In this document: piece after piece, positions 13,395-13,799 of the stretch | Position numbering within the stretch: position 1 is the first letter of the stretch | How the letters are laid out: every line of letters begins with the position of its first letter | Source: Actinomycetes bacterium | Lineage (GTDB): Bacteria; Actinomycetota; Acidimicrobiia; Spongiisociales; UBA5794 | Direction of reading: 5' to 3' | DNA: 13,799 nucleotides | NCBI GenBank assembly: GCA_023336765.1 | Contig: JAMBLL010000085.1 | Coordinates: 1-13,799 of the forward strand | Program-made: the position numbers and the translations under genes | Notes under the pieces: generated by a model | The model's database searches: none | What the model saw: only the letters and a program-made list of their open reading frames with translations | What the model was told of the DNA's origin: nothing

Positions 13395-13799
13395 AAAGGA
13401 AGCTAACTGTGAGCTGAGTCCACCCTCGACCTCGTGCCGAACCATCGCTAATCGCGCGACCACTTATCCTGACCCCTGTCGGGCGGCGGCGTGGGAAATT
13501 CGTATTCCGGGGACCTACTCATGCTGGTCCCCGGAATACGTTGACGGACGACCCCCCGTCTGTCGCTTGAATAGTGCCAGAGCCGACTTTGCGCGGACGT
13601 TCCGAAAGGCGCGGATGCCCTCCCATGGCTCTACTGCGTTGCCAGGATTGTTCAATGAGGCACAACAGCTGACACCTCCTGGCCATCAGCAAGAACGCGG
13701 GGAAGCAACATAGCGTCTAGGAGCGTGGGTCGGTATCGGTGTCGTGTGTCGGGATTCTTGCTGGTTGGCTGCTTTGGGATCTGATCCGGGCGATGATCA
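13395..13799. other. Gene-free right flank
   Basis: No gene is supported in these 405 bases. One open frame of 111 codons runs through 13378-13713, but its composition is Pro/Arg/Cys-scattered, it begins within the repeat, and it reads through the perfect hairpin at 13501-13540. A minus-strand frame enters from the right edge and stops at 13717-13719 (ending in THDTDTDPRS). It could be the C-terminus of a gene outside the window, but only about 27 codons are seen. Apart from the hairpin I see no other structure. Confidence 0.6.
13501..13540. repeat. Perfect 15-bp inverted repeat (hairpin)
   Basis: CGTATTCCGGGGACC (13501-13515) is followed by a 10-base loop and its exact reverse complement (13526-13540). 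The stem is GC-rich in its inner half. There is no T-run on either strand, so it is not a textbook terminator. Possible roles are a bidirectional transcription barrier, a regulator or recombinase site, or the end of a mobile element. Confidence 0.85.

Noticed and set aside
13378..13713. A 111-codon plus-strand open frame in the right flank.
   Set aside because: It starts inside the palindromic repeat, reads through the perfect hairpin, has no clear ribosome binding site and shows no protein-like composition or known motif.
13717..13799. A minus-strand frame entering from the right edge and stopping at 13717.
   Set aside because: Only about 27 codons are visible with no recognisable motif; it could be a gene end but cannot be supported from this window.

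Overview
The window is a respiratory gene cluster from a GC-rich bacterium. Two operons diverge from a short intergenic region near 4806-4948. The genome type is probably a Gram-positive-lineage actinobacterium or a related deep branch: the cytochrome b is split in the b6/subunit IV style, a cytochrome c carries a Thr/Pro-rich linker, and the base composition is GC-rich. This taxonomic guess is inference and is weak, because no rRNA or marker gene is present.

Minus-strand operon (4805 down to 322): six tightly packed genes with overlaps or 1-base gaps. In order they encode a 75-aa two-helix membrane protein, a 606-aa GltD-like FAD/NAD(P) oxidoreductase with N- and C-terminal Fe-S sites, a cytochrome b6-like subunit, a subunit IV-like cytochrome b C-terminal half, a Tat-exported Rieske protein, and a membrane-anchored diheme cytochrome c. 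Together the last four form a complete quinol:cytochrome c oxidoreductase (bc complex), with a nucleotide-linked flavoprotein built into the same operon.

Plus-strand operon (4949 to 12193): an exported diheme cytochrome c with a C-terminal membrane anchor, then narG, narH, narJ and narI, encoding a membrane-bound molybdenum nitrate reductase (or a nitrite oxidoreductase of the same family) and its chaperone. All Mo, Fe-S and heme ligands I checked are present. NarG has no Tat signal, so the active site should face the cytoplasm while the cytochromes c face outside. A 24-codon open frame fits exactly between narG and narH. After a weak hairpin and a 109-bp gap, a zinc-free MDR-family quinone oxidoreductase gene follows (12303-13274).

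A plausible working picture is a dedicated chain: NAD(P)H or ferredoxin / flavoprotein - quinone pool - bc complex - cytochromes c - NarGHI, run forward for nitrate respiration or in reverse for nitrite oxidation. The sequence alone does not settle the direction.

Both ends of the window are non-coding and rich in repeats. A roughly 75-83 bp palindromic repeat occurs once at each end in opposite orientation (50-132 and 13320-13394). There are also a five-copy 7-bp tandem repeat directly at the MDR stop codon, a 10-bp direct repeat after the cytochrome c gene, and a perfect 15-bp hairpin at 13501-13540. No tRNA, rRNA, CRISPR array, transposase gene or nitrate transporter gene is visible.
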